A stretch of DNA of 64,000 nt from Narthecium ossifragum (GCA_963920575.1 OY986974.1:4283281-4347280); one strand, 5' to 3'; shown: positions 34,101-47,902, numbered from the stretch's first letter. The notes: generated by a model not told the origin, from the letters alone. Numbers and translations are program-made.

Positions 34101-37100
34101 TCAATGTATTTCTGAAAAATGGCCCATTGAAGGCACTGAATTATTAGTTATGCTTAGGACCAGCAACGCCTGCCTCGAGAGCTACAACTAACCATCAAAG
34201 ATGTAAGGAATGTGTTCACAACACATGATGCTACTGCAATAAATAATAACAAATGTAATAATTGAATGGCAGAGAAGAATGTACTATCCAGTTGCTATTC
34301 ATACTCTTGCAATAGCTGATGCTCTCTCTTTAGCTGTGCCAACTCCATAAGAGCTTTGACCTTTTCATTTGTAACCTACGCCAAAAGATGAAAGTTAATA
34401 TAATTACGCCCAGTTTATTTTCTCATTAGGTATATACAGCTTCATATTCTTTAAGTGAACTTATTTACAGTGCAATAAAGGAGTTGATTTATTGCCATGT
34501 CAATTCTCAAAATTTCAAAAGTACCGTACAGCGAAATGCGGACCATTAGGAAATAACACATAGCAGCTGATACATAACAGTTAACAAGAAATACAAAAAA
34601 GTAGAGGGAGCCAACAAAAAGTGAAGTTGGCAGCTAGCAGGAGTATCAGCACTCTAAGAATTGAGACACCTTCACTTGGTCAAGAGAACCTTCAAGCCAC
34701 TTCAAAAAAACTGCCTGTCACATCATGCATTTGTAATGGAAGCATTTCCATGGTGATACCGTTACACATCAAATTGTGGATCAAAGCTGCTCGGGCTTGA
34801 TTTAATGTTTTTGGACACAGCTGTCTTGAGCACTCACAGTCAACTTTCGATCTTTTAGGCTCCCCATTTCTTGCAACTTTTTATGCTTTAATTTTTTGCC
34901 GAACTAGTGTGATGGAACTTTCCTTTGTCAATATGACGTTGAAAATGAATGTTTTAAATGTTTCAAGCAACTGTGACAGAATGATAATGTGCATGAATTG
35001 AATGTGATTGATAAAATTGCACAAAAGCAAGTTTACTTTTCATACTTTTACTATCTGTTAAGAGGCTTTTTTGATACATTGATATGACAATGATGATTTT
35101 TCATACTTATCTTTTTTACTATCTTTGAGGCTCACTGATGCCCTTTGGGCTTACCAATAGCATATAAATCACCAGGGCATGTCCCCCTATAGACATGTTT
35201 ATGGCCAAGGTTGTCATTTGCCAGTGGAGCTCAGCATGTCATATGGGCTATCAATAGAATTGCTTCCTGATTTGGAAAAGGCTGGGCTCTTAAAGAAATT
35301 AGATCTCTGCTATCTTTAATAGACTGCTTCTCCACAATTTTGTATCATAAGTTGCTAATGATTAGCAAAAATTAATTCAAATGCCATTATTTCTGTCTTA
35401 TGCCAATTTGATCTTATTCAAGCTTAGAGGGAAACAAACGCTAATAGCTGAGCTAGCATTTATCATTTATAAATAAATGCAAAGTGAGAATGAACGAAAA
35501 GGACAAGATCTTCTAATTTGATTCTAACACCATATCCATGGCAAGATAATATGAATACTTTTAAGTTACTTTTGTATGATGATCAGATAAAACATTATCA
35601 GACATAAGATAACTGCTGTAATATACAAATACAGAAAACAAATAAAATGCGCAGCAAGCCAGAAGAAAAAAGGAGCATATCTTGCTAGTCGGGATATAGC
35701 TTTAACAGAACAGATCTAGCTGAAATCTGTAAGACGAAAAGGGACACCATGAATTGCTCAAAAAACTCGCATAAGAATTTTACAAACTAGTTACTTGAAA
35801 TAAATTCTTCTGAAGCTCCTCAATCTTTTTCTGAAGAGCAATATTCACATCCCTTTCCAATAAATGCCTTTCTTCTTGCTGGGACAAGAGTAATAGTGCT
35901 GCAACCTAAGTAGAATAAATTAGATGATTAGAAACTGACATAGAGCACCTACGCTAGCACTCAGGGTAGGCATACAAAATAATTCAGCAGATTGTTAATA
36001 CTTGGATAACATTGAGTTTAAAGACAAGACAAAATAAAAAACAAAATGGCTTGGAAAGACCTTCTCTTGCAATGCCTGTGCAAGGGCATCTGATGCATCA
36101 AGTGTCCTGTCCTTATCAGAGCCTGCTGTAGAAAGATTATCAACCTGCATTTGCCAACCAAAAAAGAAAAAGCTAATGCACAGTTAAGAATACAATAGAA
36201 AGAAGCTCAAAATTCAAATAATAAGACAAAGGAAAATATGCTGAACTAGGCCAAGTGAAACATAGTATAAAAAGGTAAATATTATCTATCATATACTAGA
36301 ACTTATGGAAGATGTCTAATGTTTGTTTCAAAAAAAGCCAAGTCCCATGACTTCCCATGGTAATGGTCTGGATTTAAACTATTAGGATAGAGAGTTCTAG
36401 GATAAGGAATTGAGGGAGGCTTCAATCAAATCCCTTGGTCACTTAACTTTATAAAGCTAAGCTATCTGTCAGTTGTGTGGTGCATTCGGACATCATCTCT
36501 ACAAAGAAGGGAGGGAGGGATAAAATAAGTTTGGGGAACAGGACACTAGAGAAACAACTCTCCTGGCGAACTTCCTATCAGCAACCAATAGTTGTGCAGT
36601 TAAACAACACAAAAACCTGGGACTTCTCCCTGGGATTAAATGCATGGGCTCCTTTGTTGGCTTTCCTCCTAACAGCAAGGTTTCTTTTAACTAATGCAAT
36701 TTTTATAGGAACTCCATTCTGATTAGTGCAAGTATACATGGCAGGATGGTTGAACAGAATCTCCAGTGTGACCAACACATCAAATGAAAGAAACAAAAAT
36801 CAAGGGTAGTTTTCACAATTTAAATAGGACCATCGGATTTATCTAACAAAGCGAAAGAGAAAGTAGCAATCTGAATGGAAAGTCAAAAAATTCGAGCTTG
36901 GCTGCAAGGACTTAGGATACGCTTGTCAGACAGAAAAATCTGGCTATATTTTTGTGATTATACAAAAGCATATATGACACAAACAATACCTTGGCCAGGA
37001 AACTAGAATTAGTATCATTTGTGATATGCACATCTCTGCATTCAGTGTCATCGCAATCTTTTTCTCTCTGAAGAGCTTCGAATTTTAAAAGATTTTCCAT

Positions 37101-40100
37101 GTGATACTGCCCAGTTTTATTATGCAGCTCAAGAAGCATTGATCTTAATTGTGCCGTCTCACCATCCAAAATTCTCATTACTTCAACTCTCCATTGCATG
37201 TAAAAACTACGAAGTGCAGCTAACTCATTCCTCAAAGCTTCATCCAGATGTATCTGCCAGGGGGGGTGGAAATCAAGGTATGAGACCACAATAACAGAAA
37301 AGCATACGAAGTATGAAAACTAATTGAAGATCAAAGCCTCTTACTTGCTTTTTCTCCAAAGACTTGACTTTCCTTTTCAAATGCTGTTCTATATCAAGCC
37401 CCTACAGATGTAGCATGTACCAAACTACTTCAAAAGAAAGCAATATAAATAATGAAAATGTACAAATATACAAGTGTGTTTATGAATGTAAGCATGAGAA
37501 TAAGTTCACAGATTCAAATGTGTGTATAAGCCCCTACAGAGAATTCACCAATTTCTCTTCTTCCACAGTAAAATGCATACCATTCGAAAGTTGTTTTGAA
37601 GTTTATCCATTGAATTTCTGAGCGACTCTATTTCTTCTTCTAGCGAGGCCTGTACGTGAAAAATACGCTTCACTAAGACCGAAATATTCAGGGAAAAAAT
37701 ATAATGAAAACCATGATAAAAGAAGAAGAGCATGTGACATGCTCTGCTGTATGTCCATCTAAGGCTCATAGATAAGCAAGGTGAGAACGCCAGTAAATAA
37801 CATGGCTGGATTAAGGTACTTGAAATTGACTCCAATTAATATGATCTGTAAGAGTTGTAAAAGGACTACAGAAGATGGAGAAGACTTCTGATAGGTGGTT
37901 GCATGAGATCAATGGACAGATATCAGCCGAGCTTATCATAATCAAATAAATGAGGGGAATGACAGTTATCTCAACTAATTTGGCACATAAAACTGACCGT
38001 AGCAGGAAAATGAAGGTTATGTATAAACCACAATTTATAGGTCACCAAACATTGCACGGAACAAATGAACATTGCTTGTATATGCTGAAAGGGCAGTAGC
38101 TGCAGCTAGAAATAACCAAAATTGTTTACTCGTGTCACTTATGCAAACCAACTGCAGCACGTATTTAAACCTCAAATACTCCCTTAGGCCCTATCTATCT
38201 ATTCTACCTTCCCAAGAAGAAGCATGGAATTCGGGGCAAGCTTTCGCTACACGACACATAAGAGAAGCTAAAAGGAGATGCTTATAACAATGATCAAGGT
38301 CTTAAATCAGCAAACAAAGGTGGGTGGATATTTCTCGAAAAAGGTATGACGCATAACAGAATTCTTTTGCAATGATCATTTATGATTGCAGTACAGAAAC
38401 ACATGTACAAAAGGATTGGAAAAATTGAAGACAGTGCTGATGTAAGTAAAGGAATGAAGTATAAAAACATTCGAAAAAAGCTTGTGATGGTACCTTATGA
38501 TGCATATTTGATACTGCCATTAGCTCAGCTTCATATCATGATATAGCAGAATGAGTTTTTATGCCCTCTGACATTTAAAATATGCAGAGGTTTCTTCTCT
38601 TTGTTTGAAATTTGAGACTAAATTTGTTTCTTCTCATTATTTAAAATTTGAGACTATATTACAAACTTGGAATAGTTTCGTTAACTTAGCAACCAATAAA
38701 TGGATTTAGTGATTGCGCTTACCATTCTACAAATGAGGTGATTTTGAAGTCCTCTTCTCCTTTATTTGAGCATTAAAATTGAGTCCGATATTTTAATTGA
38801 CGGCAAAACATAACAATAATTTACTCTTAGAGAGGGTAGAAAACCAACATAACATATCTCATGGTGACTTCCAGCGGTTAATATGCATTCATGTAGTTCC
38901 AAAAGATAAGTCGTGTGTAATGTATATGATGTATCTGAAAATGACGAACTGATTCTACATTCCTAGTTACATGTTAAACAGGCATATTTGTAAATAAGTC
39001 TCCTGACCTCAGCAGATATATTCCTAACATCTTTTTACTGATATGAATCTATATAGATAAATAAAATTTAGTTTTTTCTAGAACCTTCACCAACATCCCA
39101 TTCCAGAAGAATAATCCTATTCAAAGTATCCCAGCAACAACTTGGATCTACTACAAAAAATACTTGAGACGAATGTTCTTCTCATAACAAATATCTGTAG
39201 AAATTATAGAGACATTGGGCTTAATTCCTCATAAACAGACAAATCCTATAGAACTAAGCCTAGTGTTATCAATAGAAATCTAACAGCTCAGAGAGGCTAT
39301 AGACCCTGTACAAGACTCCCCTATGAAATTTCCAACCAATAGGGGGTTTAAAACAACAAGGATGTTAATGAGCTCAAATAAGATTTTATCAAATTAAAAG
39401 AGGCAATAATCAAGGAACAGAGGAAGGGATATCAAGTTTACAATGTACTTGGAAGTGGAAGTTTCATTATCAGAACTGCAAACCCAATTGTCTGATGGAT
39501 CATCCAGAAGGCATGTGCATTTATCTTGCCATGTATTACATGCAAGGAACCCAACATCTCTTTCCCGGATCTCAAAAAACTTATTGACAACCTGAAAGGA
39601 AAATGTGGAGGTTTAGCCTCAGAACACACTAAAGAAGTTCATTTCCGCGATCAGAAAGAACCTATAAATATATTCATAAAATAATTTATAACCAGAAAGA
39701 TAGGCTGGCTATATTTTGTCAGTATGCTAACAATGATAATGTAACTGGTGCTAAAGTAGAGCATACAAAAGAGCACTACTAAGACAAGACTCGTGGTTGA
39801 AAAATAAGAGATGTAGAATCTATGTTGAGTATCTTCTACAAGTCAAGTTGTAAGGAAATTTAATTGAAGTAATCACATGTACTTAAATCGTATGTACAGA
39901 CAAAAACTGAAGTCATCCCAGAATTTTGTATGCATATCACAATATAATAAAAACATGAGTGACCCATCACAAGACTATGGTGCACAAATAAGAGTAGTTC
40001 ACTCGTATCAGAAGTCATGACAATCTCTAAAAAAGGGCATCAATTTTAATAGCATTGGCCCATTTAAGCTTATTGAATGTAAAAAAATATTTCCTCTGTT

Positions 40101-43100
40101 TTCATACAGACGTATCCAGTAGACAAACATGTACATTATCCTCCGTGTGACTAATTCTACAGGATGTCATGCAACACTCCAAAACACTTGGACACTTGGC
40201 ACATGTTCCCTTGTGTTGGTAACGCTGCTGATGATGATTGTAATCAGCATGACATCTGTTGGGGTCTTCTAGGAGTATATGCTGGATGCTCCCCTCGGAT
40301 CGGGATAGAGCAACTAATGAACGAAAGAACAAAAAAACGAAGAACAAAGAAGAACAGAGACACATGAGATTTTTACGTGGTTCCCTCGACTTGAGATATG
40401 TCCACGGGCCACATCAGTTTTCACTAGAATATAGAGGAAGGATTACAGACACATTTTTTCTTTCTTCTCTGTCAGGCTTCTCTCTCTCCGGGCAACGTGC
40501 CCTCTCTTCGGGCGGCCTCTCTCCTTGGCCAGCCCTCACTTCTTCTCCTACAACGACAGCTTGCCTCTTGATTTCTCACACCGAAACCAAAAGCCCTGGT
40601 AGCCTTTATATAGGCTCTCAACAGCAGCCATTCAATCAATCTCTCTCAATCATACCATATGAGTAGTATAATCTACCATAATTAACAGATTGATTGAATC
40701 CCTTCAAGGTAGGAATCCTACATATAGTAGGTCTTGAATAAGAGAGATATTAATTAGAGAAAAGCAATCAATCACCACCTACCTAAACCATCTCCAATCA
40801 CACAATCAAGGATAAGATATTAAGTCAGGCTAAGATTGGATTTGGCTCCACTTTCCAAACAACATCAATAGTTGAGATCATGTGTCCTATAGCTATCTGT
40901 GAATTCGCATCCACATTTCTAATACTCCATTCACGTGGATACATTGAGGTAAGCTTTATGAAACCTTCATAATGAATTCACTCGCATGGAAGCAACCTTG
41001 AGCCATGCACAACTAATTTCAGAGTTAGTTTTGCATCTTGCAATAGAGTCCCTTCAAACATGCCTAAGAGATGCTAAACAACAAGGTACCTGTTAAGTTT
41101 GTTAGAATTTTCTAATTAGACATCATCTGCCATACGAAGATCTTGCGAGCATGGTTATCAACAGTATTTGTTCTCTACAAGACCAGGGATGTAGTTTTAA
41201 CGTACAAGCTCAATGCACAAGACTCCCATCTTTTTTCAAGAGAAGTAAAGAAAGGATAGGAAGAATGAAGATTTAGAACATTCATAAGATACTGATGCCA
41301 ACAACAACAGTCCCTCCAAATGAAGGGAGAACATTCAAGCTGACAAGAAGAACAAAAATATTGGAAGATGAGTTGAGGATGTTCTACAATCCATGACACT
41401 CAGTTCAACAGCAAACAAAAGAAACATGCTGAAGAAAAAAATGACAAGAAATGAGATTTCAGATCTACCTCCTCGAAATACTCATTTTGCTCTTTTATTC
41501 CCTTCAGTTCCATCTTTAAGGCACTGCTAAGTTCCTTTTCCTCAATGTGCGCCGACTGAAGCTCCTCTAATCTGCCAAAGAGGATAACCAATGTAATACT
41601 TGAATGTACCTCCTCCTATTCACACAATAAAACATAAACAGCTCCACAAAAAAAAAGGAAACAAGAATGTACCATAGTGTAGCTTGCTCAACTAAAAATG
41701 TCACATCATAAATTATTATAGTCAGGCATTGTTTAAAGGATGCATCTATATGGAGTAGCTTGATTGAGTTTTTCCCAAAATTTTGAGAAGATAATGAAAA
41801 GACACCCTATATTTTTCCATGCCATAACTATGAGCAGAAAGCAACCATCTTTGCAATAGGGACAGAATCACAGAAGCAAAGTAACCCTGTTATCCCATAC
41901 ATGGAAAAAGAATACCATCCAAATCCAAAAGCTCAACGCTACTCATGCCATATTGTATGCCATATTTAAGCATAATAGTCGAGTTATTAAAATTGAATTG
42001 TAAAGCTGCTAGAATTCATAGCTGAACTTCTATTACTTCACATTCCAAAAAGACAAACATACTTCTATATACAATCTCATGAAATTAGTACATTGAAGGA
42101 AGATGGTATTGTGGCAAAAGTAATTTGCTGAAGCTAAAAACTTTGCTTGCCAGAAAAAACATTGGATCTGCAAGAAACTAGGGAGTATGATCATTGGTTA
42201 ACTTTTGGAATTTGTAACACATGGCACAGGGTTGTGGGTATGATTCATGAGACTGACTTGAAGGGAACTCCAAATAAATCGTCATTTTGAAAAAACCTTG
42301 CCACAGCAACCAACTATATTTTAAGTTGACAAATACGAATGTCATGACTCATGAGGGTGCTAAAGTGAGTTCTTCAACAACCAATGAAGAAACAAACTAC
42401 CAGAACTAGATCTTTTTGCTTTCATTAACATAGGCACGAAATTCAATAGAAAATTGGTACCAAACAGGCTGACAAGCTATCAAAGCTCCCAAACCAATTC
42501 TAGGAAAGGCCAGCAAAAAGAAAGCTGATCAAGAATGTCATGACTCCATTTCGTTTTGAATGAAGAAAAAGCCATCAAGCCTTTACCAAGTTGTTAACTG
42601 TACCTACAATATCAAAGTCCCCGCAAGATCCACAATTACAGGATGAAGCCAAGACCTCACATGCTGGTCAGAAGTTAGGGTTCGCTGGCTCAGTATCACA
42701 AATAACTGCCATGGACTCCAATTTTCCTTTCCATTCTCCCCTTTCATGGGACAGATTTGTTTTGCTCATGTACTTATATGCTTTTTACTACAACTGACAA
42801 ACAATCAACGTGCATATCGAGCTCTACAAAAAATTTTTGCAATAACTTCAGGTATGATACCCAAAGAAAGGGAAAAACAATGTATTACATGATAGTGCTT
42901 TGTGGGAATTTCTAGATGTGTAGATGCACATTTTAAATGCTCGGAGGCAATGACTACCTTGTTTCCGCATCCAACAATTTCCGAGACATAGCTTCCTCTT
43001 GTTCCTTGGACTTTTCAGACTGTTGAACGAATAGTGAGAATTGCAATTCAGATCATGGCAAACTATGGGAGAATTGTTATACGGACCTCCATTACAGCAT

Positions 43101-46052
43101 GATCCCGTTCTGCAAAAGCAGCAGCAACAGAACTCTGGAAAAACTTCACCTGCTTCTCTGCTTCTTTATTCTGTAACAAGAAAACAAACCTAAAAACCAT
43201 TTTCCTCCATACAAGATCCGGTTAGCAGCATAAAAATAACAGACCTACTAGAGCTTTGAAAAAGCTACATGAAAATTGATTACCATACGAGATCAGCTAA
43301 AGTATAGTGAAAGTTGAGAGAGATGAACTAAATGGAAAAGGAATGGAGGTACTAAACAAGCGATAGATAAGAACGAAAATGGAAAGTAAAATATCTTGGA
43401 GATTATGTGCAGCTTAATTGATCCACCCTGTGAGAATGTACATGTATTGTCACACTCTGACTGCCCAACAATGTAAGTGCATCACGAATCTTTTATCTCA
43501 CAAATTTTGATGGCTAAATAAAGGCTAACTTAATATAAAGTGTCAGCATGGACGCATTACCTTCAAGACCTCCGCACTGTGCAAGTCTGCCAGCTGGCCC
43601 TGATAATGACAATCGAAGACATTATATACTAGTACTAAAAGTAGAGATGTTGAAGTACATGAGTATAGAAGTTGTTGAGACTTTAATTCGATAAGCTTCG
43701 GAAAGCTCCTCTTGAAGGTTCTGATTTTCTCTCGTACATCCAGCTAACTTCTTTTTCAAGCTCTCAATCTCCTGCTCCAATGCAGCTGTCCTAAGAGGGC
43801 TTTAGTTTGACTATGAAAATACTTATTTAGTGAGTTAATTATAATGCACCAGCATAATCAACTTTGGGTTATTTTCTAGGCGATTGCAAACCTCTGAAAG
43901 TGCATTCGTGTTGCCACAGCAAGATAGCCAGGTCCAGCTTGCTGCAAGCATAACTGCTCAATATCTTTCTTAAGTTCATCACGCTCTGCAAAAGAATAAT
44001 TAAGGGGTGAAGATCTCAACGACACAAATTCCACAACAAACTAGAAGGAACAACGATAACCATAATCATCAAGCCTTAACCAACTTGATTGGAAAATGAA
44101 GAAACAGGACCCTACGCTTGATGAAAGGAGCAGAAACGCAACCATCCAAAGAGAGAAGCAGAAATCTTTCATAAAATATCAGACAAAAATTCGAAAAGTA
44201 GAAAATGTGATAGCAACCGAAAGACTTTAGATTGTACTTCAAAGAGCTTTACCTTCCAAAACAAGTGACAAAGGTTGGGAAGTGGCACAAAAGATGTCTT
44301 AGAAATATTTTTGATATATCAGAAAAACACCAATTATATATTGATAGCATCATTCGAAAAACCCGACTGTTTTGTAATACATGAACACATTAATCAAAAG
44401 CATTTTGCTTAAATTTGCATCAAACTACGAAGTCTTCATGAATAGAAAATTCCATGCACAAACTCACATGAATTTGCAGCTTGATCCAAATCAGCCCCCC
44501 TTGACCAACAAACATAAGCATGATGACCAAAAAACTTATTGAAGAGCTAACATGATGAGCAAATCAATAAATTTATAAGAGTAAAAAAGAGACAATACCT
44601 CGCTGAAGCTGTTCTATCTGGCAACTCAGGGTGTCCTCATGATTTTCTCTTTCGTCCATCTCTGAAAAATATTTGCAAATAAAAAAAATCACTATTCACA
44701 ATGAAAGCACAGGCTTATGGCATAGGATTCTCTATGGTGTAAAAAAGTTTATACCATTTCCAACTCAAATCTGTGTATGAAGAGTTTACTGTTTTGATGG
44801 TTGGATTTGAATAAAGATGGGATTGTCAGAAATGACTTTCTAGAAAACAAATAATTATAAGTAGAAGTGTAAAACTTCTATTTCATTTCAAGTAACTGGC
44901 AGGACGAAACAGGCATAAATACTAGATTTTTCATGATTGTAAATGCTATTTTAATTGCGTCTGAATCTTTTCATTCTACAAATGGTCCATTCATACTAAT
45001 ATGAACTCTCAATTTTTGTACATCATATCTTCCCAGAGTTTATTCTCTGAGGAGTTCTGTTTCAATCATTCCTGCATATTACTTAATGAGTTCCTTTATT
45101 TGATGATCTTATTGCAAACCATGTAAAGACAAATTCTTATTTATGTAGCTTTTCTTTTAAAGCTGAGCTTGAAGGCTAGATACAACCTTATTCAATGTAA
45201 CTGTTTGAATGTAAAGACAATTCTATTTGATATTGCTGTTAAAGCAAGTATTTTACGATGTAAATAATAATCCAATCAATTCTGCATCGTACTGAATGCG
45301 TTAAAATCAATTTCAATGGCCGCGAAATCACAATACCCTAAATCAATACCTTGGAAGATGCTTAAACATCGCAAAAATCAGAAAATCTACAAACTGCGAG
45401 AGGTTTTACTCTTGTAAGTAAAACTACTGTCTCTACCATTTAACCATGTAATTGAGAAAGAAACAAAAGAAAGAACATAAACATCAAATGACAATATGAC
45501 TACAGATTCGCAAGACAGCCAGTCAATTCATGAACTGCATCCAGAGAAAATTAACAAGATTAGCCCAATATGTAAACAGTTACCATATGCAGAATAATAA
45601 ATATGAATCAGATGGAGACCAGCTTTGCAGGTTTGGCATTTTGAAAGAAAATTTCACTTGAATTTAAGGCAGGAATCATACTATCCTTGACACCAAGAAT
45701 TGCCACCTAAAGATGAGATGGAGGTCGCCTGCCAGAGGATCTTCGGGGGATCGGTTTGAGACGCTGGCGGCTCAGGCAAATGAAAATTTTGTACCTAAGG
45801 CGACCCTGACGAGGAACTCATGTGGGTTCGGTGGTGGAGACCTCTATGGTGGTGCCGGTGAATTCCGTTGGAGAAGAGAAAGAAGGTACGCAAACTGGTC
45901 GGAAGGAACCTCGAGAGATTCTTAACTCCTAAGAGACGTCTTTCCTAAACCAAGAAGAGAGAGGAAGAAAGGGACATGGAGAGAGAAAGAGAAGTGGAAT
46001 TACCGCTGGCGCTTGACGCTGCCGGTACTATACGCCGGAGCTCGTCGCTCAT
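28122..46052 (-). CDS. Large plant coiled-coil protein of unknown function (18 exons, 678 residues)
   Basis: Exons, all with GT/AG borders and continuous phase: 46052-46004, 44661-44599, 43985-43892, 43790-43682, 43599-43561, 43170-43087, 43019-42958, 41571-41469, 39591-39442, 37649-37581, 37401-37345, 37253-36990, 36144-36061, 35905-35795, 34375-34305, 32934-32713, 30782-30689, 28433-28122. Starting MSDELRRIVPAA, most of the protein is heptad-rich (QIEQLQRERDELKKDIEQLC, LEQEIESLKKKLAG, LQEELSEAYRIK, SLEEEIESLRNSMDKLQNNF). A conserved non-coil signature GPGYLAVATRMHFQR lies near residues 54-68. The C-terminus has SWVGFEMRELLILAAQLQKE. No motor or kinase domain is visible, so it is not a true myosin or kinesin despite such names in databases. 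I recall a single-copy Arabidopsis relative (At1g24560-like), not functionally defined. Introns are 0.1-2.3 kb and host transposons. Confidence 0.88.
29252..30345. mobile_element. PIF/Harbinger-like element in the last intron of the coiled-coil gene
   Basis: The ends GGGGGCGTTTGGTTGGTGGAATC and the inverse of GGGCATGTTTGGTTCAGTGAATC form an imperfect TIR. It is flanked by TAA on both sides (29249-29251 and 30346-30348), the PIF/Harbinger target duplication. The core 29760-30120 is an AT-rich interrupted palindrome of ATTATATGAATAATATATA-type arms. A 49-base direct repeat (CATATTCACGGGGTGTATAG AAAATGCACCGCA) occurs twice near 30113 and 30166. No transposase. Confidence 0.7.
40257..40861. mobile_element. 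Solo LTR (605 bp, probably Copia) in an intron of the coiled-coil gene
   Basis: It begins TGTTGGGGTCTTCTAGGAG and ends CTCCACTTTCCAAACA, with a perfect 5-bp target duplication ACATC at 40252-40256 and 40862-40866. Inside is the sequence GATTTTTACGTGGTTCCCTC and GTCCACGGGCC, a phrase common in plant Copia-type LTRs. No internal domain or primer-binding site flanks it, so it is a recombined solo LTR. It lies in the intron between exons 8 and 9. The ORF 40259-40666 on the plus strand is LTR sequence. Confidence 0.85.
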
Positions 46053-46106
46053 CGCAGAGATAACCTCAAGAGAGGAGAGAGAGAGGCGAAGAAGAAAAAT
46101 GTTTGC

Positions 46107-46815
46107 TAGCCAACCCCGTTTTAGTTGGCTGGTCTGGATTGTCGACACGTGGCAAGTCAGGTTTTGAAATCGACGGTGGAAATGTGCTTCACCCACCTCT
46201 AGTTGCCCGCTCGCTGGTGTCCACTGCTCCGATGAAATTTTTGGAGTCGTAGCGGATGGAGCAGTCGTCGTGCCATGCCCAGGCGCCGGCCGTGCTTGCC
46301 GGCCAGGAAGAAGTTAGCGAGGTTTCTACGTCCGCGAGGCATGTCGCACAACCACTGCTTTGCTTGGCCGCGGCCGCCGCTTCCCCATACCCCACCACCG
46401 TAAACCCCTCGTCGAACCCGCCGCCACCACCACCACTCCGACCTATACGCGAACCATCGTCGCCGCCATCTCCAACCTCCTCCGCTACTCTACCTGGGAC
46501 GCCGCCCGCGCGCAGCTCCCCCAACTCCCAGTGCGTTGGGACTCCTACACCATGGCCAGGGTCCTCAAGTCTCAACCCCCGATGGCCAAGGTTTGGCTTT
46601 TCTTCAACTGGGCCGCAACCAGCCTACCCGGATTCAAGCACGGCCACTTCACCTACACCACCATGCTCGACATCTTCGACAAAGCTGGGAGGATCGCGTC
46701 CATGATGCGGGTGGTCAGAGACATGGAGGAGAAGGGCGTTCACATTGAAATCTGAAAATGTGAAATCTGAATTGCCACGTGGCGACAATCCAGACCCCAC
46801 ACGTAAGGTTGGCTA
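46107..46815. mobile_element. Pack-type TIR element holding a PPR gene fragment
   Basis: The arms TAGCCAACC..GGTCTGGATTGTCGACACGTGGCAA (46107-46154) and the inverse of TAGCCAACC..GGTCTGGATTGTCGCCACGTGGCAA (right end 46815) match at most positions over about 55 bases, allowing a small gap. The region between is GC-rich and carries the N-terminal part of a PPR gene. No target duplication was found. The left end is only 55 bases upstream of the coiled-coil gene's ATG, so it overlaps or adjoins that gene's leader or promoter. Element class is undetermined. Confidence 0.55.
46360..46755 (+). pseudogene. Truncated PPR protein gene (N-terminal fragment)
   Basis: The frame reads NLLRYSTWDAARAQLPQLPV, RWDSYTMARVLKSQPPM, KVWLFFNWAA, and then one and a half PPR motifs (HFTYTTMLDIFDKAGRIASM, RVVRDMEEKGVHIE) before an abrupt stop. 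These match the N-terminal region of plant pentatricopeptide-repeat proteins with a YSTWD..LPVRWDSY leader. A full-length protein would continue with several more repeats, so about two thirds or more is missing. Organellar RNA processing is the family role; this copy probably encodes nothing functional, though its reading frame is clean. The truncation coincides with the right TIR of the surrounding element. Confidence 0.7.
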
Positions 46816-47520
46816 TATATCACAGCTCGGCGAAGAATGTTTCTGATCGCTCCCCCTCTTGTCAGTCCGATCGGGTCTGCTGTTTCCGATCCAATAACCA
46901 AACCCGCAATGCGTATAAATATTCTCCTTCATGGTTGGTGGTTGGTTACTGAGCTTTTTTAGATCTTATTCAAGCAAACACTAAAGAGCATTGTGTTCTC
47001 AAAGAAAAAGGGGGCGAAATTTGACTCACATTCGAACCCAATCCAGTCACTGGCATGCACTAGAGCCCAAAAATTGACGAGGACCACCGGCTGCGAGATC
47101 AATGAGGAGGAGGACGCCGGCTGTGAGATCGATGAAGAGGAGGACGTCGGCCGCGAGATCGGTGAGGAGGAGGACGCCCGGCCGCGAGATCGATGAGGAG
47201 GACCACCGGCGTGCCGTTCTTAAACCCAATCACCTTCCCCGGGCGTGAGATCGACGGGAACGCCTACCAGCTCGATTCTCTCTCGGTAGTCCGGAATGAA
47301 GGAAAAGGATGAACCCTAAACCCAGCTAAAACCGACCTTATTTAAAATTTCATGCCACTTAGGATGGTGGATTTTACGATTCTACCCTGCCACATCGGAT
47401 CGGTGTAAAACACCGATCCAGTCAGCCGGTGCGAGAAACATTTTTCTAAACGTTTTATAGCCGTATCGGGTGGACCCATCTAGATTCGAATCTGTATCCA
47501 ACATCTATCCACCCAATATC
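46816..47520. other. Intergenic with a short GC-rich tandem repeat
   Basis: Contains four to five copies of a 33-base unit close to GAGATCGATGAGGAGGAGGA followed by CGCCGGCTGC at about 47090-47205, which encodes an acidic peptide repeat in the ORF 46993-47196 but has no other coding support. Near 47395-47435 is an imperfect inverted repeat around GATCGGTGTAAAACACCGATC. Confidence 0.55.
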
Positions 47521-47902
47521 GTCTAAAGAATGCATTTGGTATCGGAGCTAGGGAATTTTTTGTCATCTCTCTCTTTTAAAAAGTTATAATCTAGTCCCTA
47601 AGATTTTTGAACCGACTTTAATACGTAACTCCGTTCATGCGCCGTCCATAGGCCTAACGTCGGTTCAACGCAACTGTGCCTAAACCGATTGAGCCAGTCG
47701 ACCAAGACCCGACTCATTGTCATGGACCGAAACACATGCAAATCACATGAGAAAGTCTCTCATCAAGACATCCGGTTGTTGGGTTTTTTAGGAAAACCAA
47801 TCATTTTATTTTTTTACTCGCGAATCCACCTCCTCTCCTCTCCGTACTCACTATCCCGGTTTGGTTCCGATCCAAGGTGATCTATCACCCCGCCCACCCC
47901 CA

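Noticed and set aside
36477..36722. 81-residue plus-strand ORF in an intron of the coiled-coil gene
   Set aside because: No recognisable domain, no splice context, and lies in ordinary intron sequence.
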